In this document: positions 1-11,866 of the stretch, in pieces
Numbering within the stretch: position 1 is the stretch's first letter
Layout of the letters: every line of letters starts with the position of its first letter
Assembly (NCBI GenBank): GCA_030490835.1
Contig: CM059971.1
Coordinates: forward strand, 49,586,012 to 49,650,011
Direction of reading: 5' to 3'
Length of the DNA stretch: 64,000 nt
Origin: Annona cherimola
Lineage: Eukaryota > Streptophyta > Magnoliopsida > Magnoliales > Annonaceae
The notes under the pieces: generated by a model
The model's input: only the letters and a program-made list of their open reading frames with translations
The model's database searches: none
What the model was told of the DNA's origin: nothing
Translations under genes and position numbers: made by a program

Positions 1-1138
1 AAACACTCAAATATGGAGAAAAGATATTTGAAAGTCTTTCTTGCACTTCTTTTCTTTCTTTGATCTTTAGAGTAGTGTCTCTTTCCTTTCTCACGTTCAT
101 TTGAATGTCCTTTTATAGATTGAGGAAAATATGAACGTTGTAGAAGTAGTTGGCGTGCAATAAATGAACTTCAACGTTCGAAAATTTGACCGTTATACCC
201 AAGTCGAAGATGGAGTCGACTTGGCTTGCGACTTGGTAACCCAAGTCGCATCTGGAGTCGACTTCGTCTGCGACTCCAGTTCCTCCAATATCCCAAGTCT
301 GAGTTTTAGTCGACTTGGTTTCAGACTTCGACTCAAGTCGAATCTGAAGTCGACTTAGCCTGCGACTTGGCTCGGGTTTTGCTGAAGCTGCTTTGTTCTT
401 CAAGATTCGGCTTGATCCTTGCAAAGCTTTTGAGCTGTTAGAGTCCTTGCATGATATATGCTTGTTCCTCGCTTAGTCTTGGACTCACTTGGTCTCCATA
501 ACTTGGGTGTTGCCTTATTTGAATAAGCTTGAACATTTGCCTTGGCTTGATAGACTTGATTTGAACATTGAATATGAATCTTAGCTTTGATCTTCAAGAA
601 TCTTAATTTGTTTCTTTGTGAATGAACTTTTCATTTCATTTGGGTTTGAAAGAGTTCAGTATGATCCTTGGAATAAACTTGAAACTTCAATCTTCAAGTC
701 TAAAATCCTCAAGTCGAAGTTGGAGTCGACCTTGTCTGCGACTTGACCCAAGTCGCACCTGGAGTTGACTTCGTTTGCGACTTGGGCAGCTTCGTGCCCC
801 CAAAATCAACCCTGGACATTTTCTTTTGTTTGAAGTCGATGCTGGAGTCGACTTCGTCTGCGACTTGACTTCCCAAGTCGCAAGTGGAGTCGACTTGACC
901 TGCGACTTCACCTGTTGCGCTTTTGGGATTCATTCTTAAGTCGATATTTGAGTCGACTTTGGGATCGACTTCACCCAAGTCGAAGTCCAAGTCGACTTGA
1001 AGATCGACTTGACCTCTTTGCTTTCCTTAAACATTTATCAAACCCATTAGTACCTTTTATATACTCAAATTAGTTCTTGTTAATCATCGAAACTCAAGAT
1101 TTGGTCAATTTTTATTGTTTTAAACATTGTTTCCAACA
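1..1138 (-). mobile_element. Sirevirus-like Copia LTR, minus strand, cut by window edge
   Basis: Read on the minus strand, this starts at 1138 with TGTTGGAAACA and a GATGATTAACAA block, like the plus-strand LTR starting at 13786. It runs through arrays of AAGTCGACTT dyads and off the left edge. The base after its terminus (1139) resumes a plus-strand Copia integrase at the LGHIN motif. It is therefore the 5' LTR of a minus-strand element, or a solo LTR, inserted in an older Copia pol gene. The other end and the target duplication (expected GCTTG-like) lie outside the window. Open frames here such as those reading KSTP/SRLQ repeats are translations of the array, not genes. Confidence 0.85.
195..1000. 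repeat. Array of AAGTCGACTT-type nested dyads inside Copia LTR
   Basis: The 10-bp palindrome AAGTCGACTT and one-base variants recur many times, often flanked by AAGTCGCA on one side and TGCGACTT on the other, giving a palindrome within a palindrome of about 33 bp. Two blocks are clear, about 195-370 and 710-1000. The same motif fills the corresponding part of every Copia LTR in the window, so it belongs to the LTR family and is not a local satellite. Confidence 0.85.
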
Positions 1139-2818
1139 GCTTGGACATATAAATCTGTCAAATATTAAAACATTGTGGAAAAAGAGTCTAGTACAAGGGT
1201 TACCAAAGCTTAAATATGACAAGGATAAGATTTGCAAAGCTTGTCAATTATCTAAACAACCCAAAATGTCATTTTCTACCAAAAAAGAAATTTCAACAAC
1301 TAGGCCACTTGAATGACCGCATATGGATCTTTATGGGCTATCGGACATTTTAACTCTTAGTGGGAAAAAGTACGTGTTTGTAATTGTTGAAGATTTTTCA
1401 AAATTTACTTGGATTATACTCTTAGCTAGTAAAGATGAAGCATTTTCTATGTTTGTCATGTTTTCAAATTTGGTGCAAAATGAAAAATAAAGTTCAATTA
1501 TTTCCATTAGAAGTGATCATGGTGGTGAATTTGAAAATAAACGATTCATAGTATTTTGCAACAAAAAAGGAATTCACCACACATTTTCTGCACTAAGAAC
1601 TCCTCAACAAAATAAAATTGTTGAAAGAAAAAATCGGACAATACAAGAAATGGCTAGAACTATACTAAATGAGAGTAAATTGTCCAAAAGATTTTGGGGT
1701 GAAGCTGTAAGTACAGCTTGTCATGTATTAAACCGAGTTACCATTAGAGCAATATTGAAAAAGACCCCATATGAACTTTGGAAAGGCAGAAAACCAAACA
1801 TATCATATTTCCATACTTTTAGATGTACTTGTTATGTATTAAACAATGGAAAAATAAATTTGGAAAAATTAGATACCAAAAGTGATGAAGCAATTTTCCT
1901 TGGTTATTCATCAAATAGCAAAGCATATAGAATTTTCAACAAAAGAAATCAAATAATAGAGGAATCAATACATGTTGTTTTTTATGAATTTAACCAAACT
2001 CCGAGAAAGGAGGATGAATTAAGTGATGCAGATGATATATCGAAGAATTCAAAAGCAAAATTACAAGAGCAACAAGAGGAAACCGAGCCCAAGCCAGAAA
2101 ATTCCACGGAGGAAAGGGTAAGTGAAGGTAACAATTCTCACAGACCTCCAACTAATTTGAAATTCAAAAACGTCCATCCAATTGAGCAAGTTATTGGCAA
2201 TATCTATGAAGGAGTAAAAACTAGAATGTCAAAATAAAATATTTGTAGACAATATGCTTTTGTGTCAAAAATTAAACCAACAACTATTGACTAAGCTCTT
2301 AATGATGAAAATTGGGTTATTGCAATGCAAGAAGAGCTAAATCAATTTGAAAAGAACAATGTATGGCATTTAGTTCCTAGACTCAAAGATTGCACTATTA
2401 TTGGTACCAAATGGGTATTTATGAACAAATTAGACGAAAGTGGACTTGTAATAAGAAATAAAGCTAGACTAGTACCCAAAGGGTATTCCCAAGAAGAAGG
2501 GATTGATTTTGAGGAATCATATGCACCTGTGGCTAGACTAGAAACCATACATATTTTACTAGCATTTGCTTCTCACATAGATTTCAAATTGTTTCAAATG
2601 GATGTGAAAAGCGCATTTTTGAATGGATACTTGAATGAAGAAGTATATGTTGAACAACCCCCTGGACTTGAAGAAAAGGATCGATCAAAATATGTCTATA
2701 AATTAACCAAAGCATTATACGGACTAAAACAAGCTCCACGAGCTTGGTACGAAAGGTTGAACAAATTTTTGATTGATCATGAATTTCAAAGAGGAAAGGT
2801 TGATACTACATTATTCAT
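1139..2818 (+). pseudogene. Copia pol, part 1: GAG-pre-integrase, integrase and N-terminal reverse transcriptase
   Basis: Opens inside the GAG-pre-integrase zinc-binding motif (LGHINLSNIK, then CKACQLSK). The integrase core follows, with the DDE residues visible in MDLYG, RSDHGGEFEN and IVERKNRT, then GAEA-type and FLGYSSNSKAYRIFN C-terminal motifs. RT begins near 2325 and shows [46 protein letters not shown] and [14 protein letters not shown]. In-frame stops occur after STTRPLE (1314) and after NEK (1487), with more between 2237 and 2300. The frame breaks at 2818 where the solo LTR inserted and resumes at 10128. Confidence 0.93.
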
Positions 2819-3880
2819 TGTGGCGCCCCAAACCGCGCGTCACATCCTGAGCCTTACCTCGGAATCGTATTGATTGGTAAACGTGATCAGGATTGTTGCC
2901 CTGTGACACGGCGGGTTTTATTGGATATTTATCCCATTAATTATAATCACATCGAAGTTCAATTTCTCATATATTCATTTCATGTATAACTGAGTCATTT
3001 CCAACCATTCAATACATATACACAGCATGATGTTCAAGCAATATTTCAACACTTGCCTAATCAGATGTCACTGCATATATACATCATAGTCATCAACATA
3101 AAACACTTCATATAGCTTACAACCATTTCACATGAGTTTTCATAACATAAAAATTCTAAAGTTTTTCCATTGTTTCCTTAAGCTTGTATTTGATCCTTCG
3201 CCATGTCCTGTCCTTCACCAGTCTTTGAGTTTGTAAAACAAAATCATGAGTCGAAACTCAATAAGCAAGTTATTTGCATTTTACAGGCAAATCATTTCAG
3301 GCAACATTTTGCATTTAAAATCATATTGGAAAGCAACTTATACCTTGTCAAAAGGTATATCTTGGAAATATAAATCTTGTACCCCTCACGAGTATGATAT
3401 GCATAATGTCATATAAAATATGAACATATATATATATCATTTTTCCCTTATGATGGAAGCTAGCCAGGCGACTATCCGTCACGTTATCTCCCATTTCAAA
3501 GAGGGCGCCGGCGGCCTTGGGCCTGTTTTAAGCGACTTGGCCACACCAAGGGGGGGCAATCGGTCTGCTTATACCCTTCAAGTGGACCTAGTATCTTGTT
3601 CACATGAACTTTTTCATAAATCCATCTTTAATATGCTAGCATGATTTTTCAATAATAAACATAGAATCACATCATTTTACTATAGCATTTATCAAAGAAA
3701 ATTTCATAATATTGTATTTGAAGTAAAACATCATTTCAACACCATTTAACTAAGGAATGGCCATCCTTAAACATATTAGAAATAATTTCCACAATTTCAT
3801 CGAACAAGTTAGAGCAAAAATTTGCATTTATGTAAACAATTTAGAAAACCAAAATTCATTTAGAAAATTTGCTTGCTTAC

Positions 3881-5458
3881 CTGTGTCTCTTAGCTTTCCG
3901 ACTCCTCTTTTTCTTTGTCTTTGCCTACATAAGAATAATATATTTTTTTCATATATTACTTTTTCTCATATTTTATTTAGTTTTCTAACCCATTCCATTC
4001 ACATATATCATTTATTCGACTTCACAAGTCATTATGCACATATATAGCACATTTTTACACATTTCATCAGCTAACACATAACATATATAACCCCATACAT
4101 AGGGTATCCATTCATCCACATAAAAATTCATTCAATAATTATCATTTATAGGTTTATTAACCTCAATTTTCCATTTATCCATTTTTTTCCAAAATACACG
4201 CATGGGTGTTTCTTGTATGCACATATCGTTGCCTTAGCTTCATAAATCAAGTCCAAAATTTTGGAATTAATATCATAAAATTTTAAACAGATATATAATC
4301 ATGAGATTCATCTTATTTTCATGCATTTTTGCACAAAATCATTTTTCACAAGTCATTCATCAATTTACACATTTATCCATTCACATATGCCCGTTTGGCA
4401 ACACATACTTAATGTATTTCATAAAATTTGATAAATTAGAAATTTAATCCATATTTCAGATTTTTAATTACCCTTAATTACCATTTCATTTAGGGTATTT
4501 TTATGGGATTTAAATCCACTTGCCATGGGTTTCCAAAACAACAAGTTTGGAATCCATTTTTCACCCATTTAACGTGTCGATTGACACATAACCCTAAGCA
4601 GTTTAATAAATCCGAATTTTCAGCAAATAAATCCATTTTTCCTAATTAAAATCCAGGGAATTAACACATTATTAACATTTATAAATCAAAACCTCTCAAA
4701 ACAGCAAGTTGCTTAACCGTTTCGGGTCCCATTTTCACTCCATTTATGCATCATTTCATAAATCCATAAAAATCAGATTTTGAGCTTATTTTTCCAAATC
4801 CTTTTGAGCATCAATAATACATTAACCCTAGGGTATTTTACCCTACATAGCATTCACAAAACATGCAAACTCATTTTCATAGCATTTTTAGCATAGAAAC
4901 GAAGAAATTGGGTCCTATACATCACTTTACATTCCATAGTTGCTAAAATTCATTCCTTAAGCTCAAATCAATATATGTTATTCATTAAAACATGTTTAAT
5001 AACTTAAACATATTATCCATATCAAACAGAAACTTATCATTTAGATTTAGGGTTTATCAACTTGAGTTTTCCACACATATATCATTCCAACTTCATTTCC
5101 ATCATCTAAATCATGAAAATTCATGCATAAAACTTAATACCCATTCCATATTCAATCAAAAGCATGTTAAATCATCATTTTACAGATTCTTTAAGCATCC
5201 ATTCCATATTCAAGTTTTGAGTTTAAAACTCAAGTTAAACATCTTAAAACCAAATATATACTTACTTGGTTTAGTGCTAACTCAAACCCTAACACCTTGA
5301 GATGATTTCCTCCACAAATTCTCCTCTTTTTTTCTTTCTTTTCCTTCTTCCTTGGCTGGGCCAAGAGGGACGTGAGAGCTTCTGTGCTTTGTAGAAGAAT
5401 TTCAGCACTTAGCCATTTTCCAAAATCCCCTTCCACATGGACGTGCATGGGTTTATAA
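3881..5458 (-). other. Gene-like signals in LTR copy C: TATA box, donor, predicted exon 2
   Basis: On the minus strand: a TTATAAA box at 5452-5458, a splice-donor sequence CAAGTAAGT at 5268-5260, an acceptor ending ATGTAG at 3925-3926, then a 44-bp predicted exon 3924-3881 ending CAG followed by the donor GTAAGCAAGC. The same set occurs in copies A, B and D at matching places. A weaker third acceptor lies near 3220-3230, where the AG context is degraded. This is a splice-site reading by eye, with no transcript evidence. Confidence 0.5.
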
Positions 5459-7057
5459 GCTGGATTTTTTTCTAGCTGTGGGCCCCACTTCATGGAGCAT
5501 TTTCCACACCATTAAATGGTAACTGATCCCCCTTCATGTGTTGGCAAATTCCCAGCCAAGTAAAATGGGTTTTTACCAATTTTCAAAAATCACAAACTGC
5601 ATTAATCCAAGACCGTCCAAGCTGCTCAGCTAGCACGTCATTTGCTGTCCATTTTTCCAACAATTTTTTCCATTTTTTAATAATTCCCATTTAAGGTTAA
5701 AACATACATTTAATTTTCCTTTAATTCATGTATTAATTTGGTGTTAAAAAAATTTATCAAAATGGTAGCAATAAGCATATTTCTGCACGTCACATTGCCC
5801 CATAAGCTGTCCACGATTTCTCTCTCCCATTCATCTGCATTTTCTAATTTTTTATTGCTGTAAATCTACATAATTGAATGCATATCTTATGTCCCTGCAT
5901 GTCAGATGCATATATACATATTTAAAAAAATTCAAAATTCAAAAATAAGCAGCATGGCAGCCCCTTGGACGTCCCTTCTTGCCACCTCCCCTATTCTCAT
6001 GTTGAGCCCTTGTAGCTTCATCATGATAAACCTTTAATGGCTGGATAATTCATGTATTTTTTCATTTCATATAAATACATAAAATATTCTAGAAATGGGC
6101 TGCATTCGACACCTCAACTCCCATTAAAACCATGCAATTATGCATTGTACTCTAGCATTAATTGTTGGATACTTTTGAGGTGCATTATTAGTCAACCATG
6201 CTCACCTTTTTCAATGCAGGTATTGTGAAACCCCAATCTTAGACACATATATGAAACCCTAGGGTTGTAAACCCTAGGTAATATGTTAATAAAATATATA
6301 TTCATGAGTATGGAAAATATGTTAAAATAAAAGTTAAAATAATTATTTATGAAATTCGGATGAATAGTGCACGTGAATAATAAAACATGAATAGTAAACA
6401 TAGGATTAAAGAATATGTTAAGTTAATCACTTTGGATTAAATTAATCACAAAAAGACAAAAAAGGAAGCTTCCCACAAAAGGACAAAATAGCCACTTTTT
6501 GATTTATTTAGTATTTCGGATTTTAGTGGATTTTTGAGAAAAAATAAAGAAAAATTCATATCTTGCAATCCGGACATCAGATTGAGATGAAATTTTTTAT
6601 GGATGGCCAAAATATGATGATGAACATGATGAGTGGTCCGAGATTGATCAAAAATCATGAATTAAGGATCAAGATTAAACATCATTTGAAGATCAAAAAG
6701 TAGCTTTACTTTTTCATTAATTAGTATTTGACTTTGGATTAATTTTAATTTATTAAATGGATAAATAATTAATGAAAAGCTACTATGGCTGCTGGAGCTT
6801 GGACTTTTGGGGCCAAATCCAATGGCTCAAAATCAATCTTATCAAAAATCAATGGCTAGGATTAATTTAGCCTAAATTAATTAATTTTAAAAAATAAAAA
6901 AATAGGCAAAAATAGGGCTTCCATAGGGGGGCTGGAGCAGGCCTAGGGTGGGCTGCACAAGGTCCATGCACCTTTTGGAAATTATAAAAAAATACATTTA
7001 TAATTTAATACCTTGAGCAAGAGGGGGTAAATTCCAAATTCATGAAAAATCAAGCCC

Positions 7058-9250
7058 TATAAATAGGGGCCAAGGGGTGAACGTCCAAGGCACTCCCAAG
7101 CTTGAGCAAGAGCTCATTTTCCACCCCCAAATTCGTTTTAAGAGAGAAAGAGGAGGTTAGAGAGAGAAAGGGCAAGTTGGAGGAGAGATTTTCCACTTCG
7201 GGTAAGTGACTTCTTCTCAAATTTCTTTTGGATGTTAAATAGGGTAAAATCATGCTTAGATAATGCCTAAGCATGAGAAAATAAGTAAGGTTATAATGCC
7301 AAAGTAGAATTATGCCGAAACATCAAAAATTTGGAGCGAAGATAGAGCATTTGGGAAAATCATGTATGATATATGGAAATAATGCTCCAAATTTGATAAA
7401 TGATGATTTGGGATGTATGATTATGATAAATATAATGTTGAAATATTAATTTCATGATTTTTGGAATTAAGGATTATGCTTAAGTGAATTTATGTTGATT
7501 TTTAGTACATGAAGAAAATGATTTATTTAATCAAGTAAATGATGATAAATTCAAAATGTATGAAATTTCCCATGATATACGAAGCATAAGCTATGTCATG
7601 GTATTTTTTATTTTTGGAAAAAATGTCAATTTTTGGAACTCATGAACAGTAACCCACGCTGCTGTGAACAATAACATCGGTGAACAGTAACGTGAACAGT
7701 GATGATGAACAGTAATCTACTACAGTGACATGAACAGTAATTATAAACAGTGAACAGCGTATTTTGGGAAAAAATTGAGATTTATTTTTGTATAATTATG
7801 AGGATATATGGATGGAATTTTTTAAAGGATTTATGGATAAAAATTCATATAAATGAGTAATGACCAAGTATTTATAAAAGGATAACCTCTATAAAAATGA
7901 GATAATATGTGATCGTAAAGCATGCATGGGAAGCAAGTTAAGACATGGAATAGATGGATAAAATATCCAATTTCCTTGTATAGGAAAATGAAAGGAAAGG
8001 ATAAAGGAGTCAGGTTGAAGCAAAGAAAAGGTAAGCAAGCAAACCCTTTTGAAAATGTGATTTTATTCCCAAGTATTTATGAAATGTATTTAAGGGTGGC
8101 CATTCTTATAATGTTTTGAAATGATGAATGTTTATGAGTTTTTATGAAAAGACATGCCGGCATATTGATATTATGTGATGTTCATAGACATGTGCACATG
8201 TATGATGTATAAGGAAGAGGCTTTGGTGAAGGTAGAAAGCGGATCAGAGAGTCCCCCTTCATTATTGCCGAGTCGTATGGGCTGTGTGCCGACGGCGTCC
8301 TCCCCAGAGGTGGAGGCAAAGGAATGTTATGTTTGAATGAATGCATTGCATTTTCATACATGGATTGAAAAGGAAAGCATGGATTTGAAATGATGTTTTT
8401 AAATGAATTGTGCAAATAATTCTCTACATGAGAATGACAAGCCACCTGGTGTAAGAGGTATATAATGTCGGGATAATCAAAAGTCATGCATGTAGGAACC
8501 ATGTAGGAGTCAAGAGGAAGAGAGGTTCCCCTTGATGAGGCCAAGTCGGAGACAGCCGGCGTATTGGACCATGCTATGTGAGATGTTCCCTGGCTAGCGT
8601 ACCCACGCACAAAGGTTTATGTCAAGAATGGAAAGAAAGTATTTACACACATGGATTTCAAAAGATATTTTTAAGGGATGATGCAAATAATTCTCTACAT
8701 GAGAATAACAAGTTACCTGGTGTAAGAGGTATATAACGCTGGAGAAATCAAAAGTCATGCATGTAGGAACCATGTAGGCATCAAGAGGAAGAGAGGTTCC
8801 TCTTGATGAGGCCAAGTCGGAGACAGCCGGCGTATTGGACCATGTTATGTGAGATGTTCCCTGAGCTAGCGTACCCGCACACGAAGGTTTATGTCAGAAG
8901 TGGAAAGGAAGCATTTGCACATCCAATGTTTATGAAAAGATTTCTATTCATTGATAGTTGATCACTTGCTAAGTGTCTCCTATCGAATGAAGAGAAATGC
9001 ATTTACGAATGATTTACATGAATGGTTTATGAAAGGTTTCGAAATATGGTTTACGAAAAGGTTTCTATTCCGTTGGTAGTTGATCACTTGGTAAGTGTCT
9101 TCTATCGAATGGAGAGGAATGCATTTAAAATGAAAAATGCTTGCTTATTGAGTTTCGACTCATGTTTTATTTTCCCAACCTCAGACAGGTGTAGGGAAAG
9201 CCAAGAGATGAAGGGCATGGGTTGCTAAAGGAAAAGAGGAATCTACAAAG
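7058..9250 (+). promoter_or_regulatory. TATA box and three predicted exons in LTR copy A
   Basis: TATAAATA lies at 7058-7065. About 140 bp downstream is a strong donor (GGGTAAGT, GT at 7202). A pyrimidine-rich acceptor ends TATAG at 7983, followed by a 47-bp predicted exon (7984-8030) and the donor GTAAGCAAGC at 8031. A third acceptor, TTTTCCCAACCTCAG, ends at 9184, giving a predicted exon 9185-9250 before a GTTAGT donor. These match copies B, C and D, while intervening sequence and lengths vary. There is no long open frame across the predicted exons, so this looks like a spliced leader or noncoding transcript. That is inference. Confidence 0.5.
8367..8905 (+). repeat. Two tandem units of about 271 bp in LTR copy A
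   Basis: The block with TTCTCTACATGAGAATGAC, GTCATGCATGTAGGAACC and GGAGACAGCCGGCGTATTGG appears at about 8411-8610 and again 271 bp later. A shorter duplication of about 120 bp (TAGTTGATCACTTG...ATCGAATG) follows at 8949 and 9069. Copy B has only one version of each, so these are local expansions in copy A. Confidence 0.8.
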
Positions 9251-10127
9251 GTTAGTAGATTTTTGTATGAATAGATTCCCTAATGGGATATGATGAAAAA
9301 GGACATAGGTTGTATGAAATTGTGAAGTTATGAATAATATGAGAAGTTGATGATTTATGATGTTATGGATAAGTCCATTATGAATGATGATGATATATGT
9401 GATGAAAGAAAAAGAAATGAAAAAAAATTTGGACGAGATCCAATTAAGAACCCGCCGCGTGATCAGGGCAACAATCCTGATTCACACTTACCAATCGACA
9501 AGATCCGGGAGTAAGGACAAATGTGACGCCTCGGTTCGGGGCGCCACAGGTATTTTCCTAATATTTATACTTAATCTAATCCATCCAAAATAAACATCTC
9601 ATAATTTCATTCAACCGTTTCAAATTTCATCTCAATCCGATTTTCCTAGCTCCCGTTATAGCCGTTTCAAGTTAACGGTTGAAATTGAGATATAATCAAT
9701 AAATCATAACACTCATTTCCTCAAGAATTTTCATAACCCAATAATTCCATAATACCAAGACCAACATCATTAATTTTCATTTCAAATTTCACTTGAATCC
9801 GCCTTACAGGCGTTGAGTTATAAATTTTTCAGTGTTTTTCCATTTAACTTGACAATTGTCACATAAATACTCATAATTCATTTTAAATAATGGAAAATGA
9901 TTTTCCTTAATGTATTTGCACATTAAATCAACAACAATTTACTCTAGTCCCATTGTCTCATTTTAACTCAAAATGATTAATCACGTCATTATTGCTAATC
10001 CTAAACCCTAATTGCAAAAATTAGCAAATCACGTAAACCTTCATAATTCAATAATTCACATATAAATATCATATACATGATTAATGCATACATATGGGTT
10101 CTACATTGGTTAGGGTTTCACATTCAT

Positions 10128-11109
10128 CAAGTATAAGAGTAAACATATTTTAATTGTTTAAATTTACGTAGATGATACAATATTTGGTGCTACTGATGAA
10201 ACTCTGTGCAAAGAATTTTCTAAGATTATGCAGAGCGAATTTGAAATGAGCATGATGAGAGAATTAAATTTCTTCCTTGGACTGCAAATCAAGCAACAAG
10301 CCGAAGGGATATTCATAAATCAGTCCAAGTATATCAAAGAAATGCTAAAGAAATTCGGAATGCAAACTAGCAAGAAAGCAAACACTCCAATGAGTTCAAC
10401 AATCAAGATCGACACAGATGAAAACGGTAAATGTATCGACCAAAAGCTATATAGAAGTATGATAGGATCTTTGATGTATTTAACTGCTTCTAGACTGAAT
10501 ATTCTTTTCAGTATTTGCATGTGATCTAGATTTCAATCATGTCCTAAAGAATCACATTTATTGGCTGTAAAAAAAATTTTTAAATATTTAATAAATACTA
10601 CTAATCTTGGACTATGGTATCCAAAGGGGTCAACTTTTGATTTAATCGGCTACTCGGATGCAAATTTTGCCGGATATAAAGTAGATAGAAAAAGTACTAG
10701 TGGAACATGTCAATTCCTTGGAAACATGTTGGTTTCATGGTATTCAAGGAAACAAACTAGTGTTGCTCTATCTACGGCGGAAGCCGAATATATAACCACA
10801 GGGAGCTGTTGTGCCCAACTACTTTGGATGAAACAACAACTAAAAGACTATGATGTTGATTATTATAATATTCCAATTAGATGTGATAATACAAGTGCAA
10901 TTTGTTTGACTAAAATTCCTATATTGCATTCTAGAACCAAACATATAGACGTAAGACATCATTTTATTCATGAACATGTTGAAAATCATAATGTTTGTTT
11001 GGAATATGTGAAAACCGAGGATTAGATTGCAGATATTTTCACCAAACCTTTAGCAAAAGAATCTTTTTACAAAATTAGAAATGATATGGGGATGATTGAG
11101 TTTAATTAG
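10128..11109 (+). pseudogene. Copia pol, part 2: reverse transcriptase C-terminus and RNase H
   Basis: Resumes the frame broken at 2818 and shows the RT catalytic YVDD motif at 10165-10176, then RELNFFLGLQI, the YRSMIGSLMYLT motif and RNase H motifs (GYSDANFAG, DRKSTSGTCQFLG, LSTAEAEYI, IRCDNTSAI, HIDVRHHFI, DIFTKPL). It ends at a TAG at 11107. Defects: a stop just before YVDD (a CAA-to-TAA type change), a stop after FSICM near 10522, and a stop before IADIF near 11023. Confidence 0.93.
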
Positions 11110-11866
11110 GAATAGTTAGATAGGAAAAATGGATTTAGAAAAGTCCAAGTCGATAAGCCAGGTCGACTCCGGAGATTCCAAGTCGACTCCGGGGAAGTCA
11201 ACTCCAGGTAGGCGAAGTCAACTTCGACTAGGATAAGTCGACTTCAGCGCGCGACCGTCGGGCTTCCTCTTCCTTTTCCTTCTTCCTCCTCATTTTCCTC
11301 CCGCACCACTCTCTCCTTCCTCCTCTTTCTCTCCGGCCACCATCTCTCCCATCTCTCTCTCCTGTTTCCGAAACCAACTATTCTCCTCTCTTCCTCTCTT
11401 CTCCTCCTTCTCCGGCAGACTTCCTCTCTTCTCTCTTCTCTCTTCTCCCTTCTCTCTTCTCTCCTCGAGCACCCTGTTTCCACTCTCTCACTCACACTTT
11501 TCTCTTCTCTCTCCGGCAGATTCATTTCTGTCTTCCTCTCTTCTCTCCGGTTTCTCCGGCCCCTTCATTTCTTTCAGCATTCCCTCACTTAATCCAACTC
11601 GCACTCTCTCTGTCTCTTTTTCTCATCTCTTCATTTCTCTCTCTCTCATTTTTTTGGTTCATCTTCTTCTATCATTTTCGAATTTTTCCAAGCAAGCTCT
11701 CCCTCTCTTCTAGCTCTCTCTCTCATTCTTACTGATTTCCCTTCTTTCTCAGTCTCATTTCCCTTCGGTTTCAAATCTTCTATCTCTCTCAACATTTAAA
11801 TCTCTCATTCTCATTCTCTTTTGCAAACCTCCATTTTGAAAAACCCATCTCCACAAATCAAATCCA
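11110..11866 (+). other. Copia post-pol spacer: dyad array then pyrimidine-rich tract
   Basis: Positions about 11135-11250 carry five or six copies of the AAGTCGACTT-type motif outside any LTR. They are followed by about 500 bp of CT-rich sequence (11260-11800) on the sense strand, leading into the third ORF at 11867. The tract looks like a 5' untranslated leader or promoter for that ORF. Apparent minus-strand open frames reading RREEKREE are translations of this tract. There is no TATA box I would trust. Confidence 0.6.

Larger units (their letters stand above)
6234..9548 (+). mobile_element. Long solo LTR, copy A (plus strand), nested in copy C
   Basis: Starts TGTGAAACCCC, ends GGGGCGCCACA, and is flanked by the 5-bp duplication GGTAT (6229-6233, 9549-9553). 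Length 3315 bp. It is the same family as the copy it landed in but in opposite orientation, so the two 3' portions form a multi-kilobase imperfect inverted repeat. It contains no protein-coding gene. Confidence 0.88.
2819..10122 (-). mobile_element. Long solo LTR, copy C (minus strand), interrupted by copy A
   Basis: On the minus strand it starts TGTGAAACCC at 10122 and ends GGGGCGCCACA at 2819: a TG...CA terminus with a 5-bp target duplication TTCAT on both sides (2814-2818, 10123-10127). Removing it rejoins the Copia RT in frame. Its own length without the nested copy is about 3.98 kb (2819-6228 plus 9554-10122). There is no retroviral coding sequence, primer site or second LTR, hence a solo LTR. 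The lineage of the parent element cannot be read from the LTR; the TG...CA/5-bp signature shows only that it is an LTR retroelement. Confidence 0.85.

Noticed and set aside
164..358. Open frames reading repeated K-S-T-P, S-R-L-H-L-R-L or Q-V-D-S residues (also at 13891, 24515, 28080)
   Set aside because: They are translations of the palindromic LTR array, occur on both strands, and shift frame between copies.
2819..10122. A 7.3-kb DNA transposon with long terminal inverted repeats
   Set aside because: The inverted ends come from two opposite-strand copies of one LTR. Each copy has its own TG...CA ends and 5-bp target duplication.
11244..11525. Minus-strand frames rich in R, E and K
   Set aside because: Antisense of the CT-rich tract upstream of the third Copia ORF; low complexity only.
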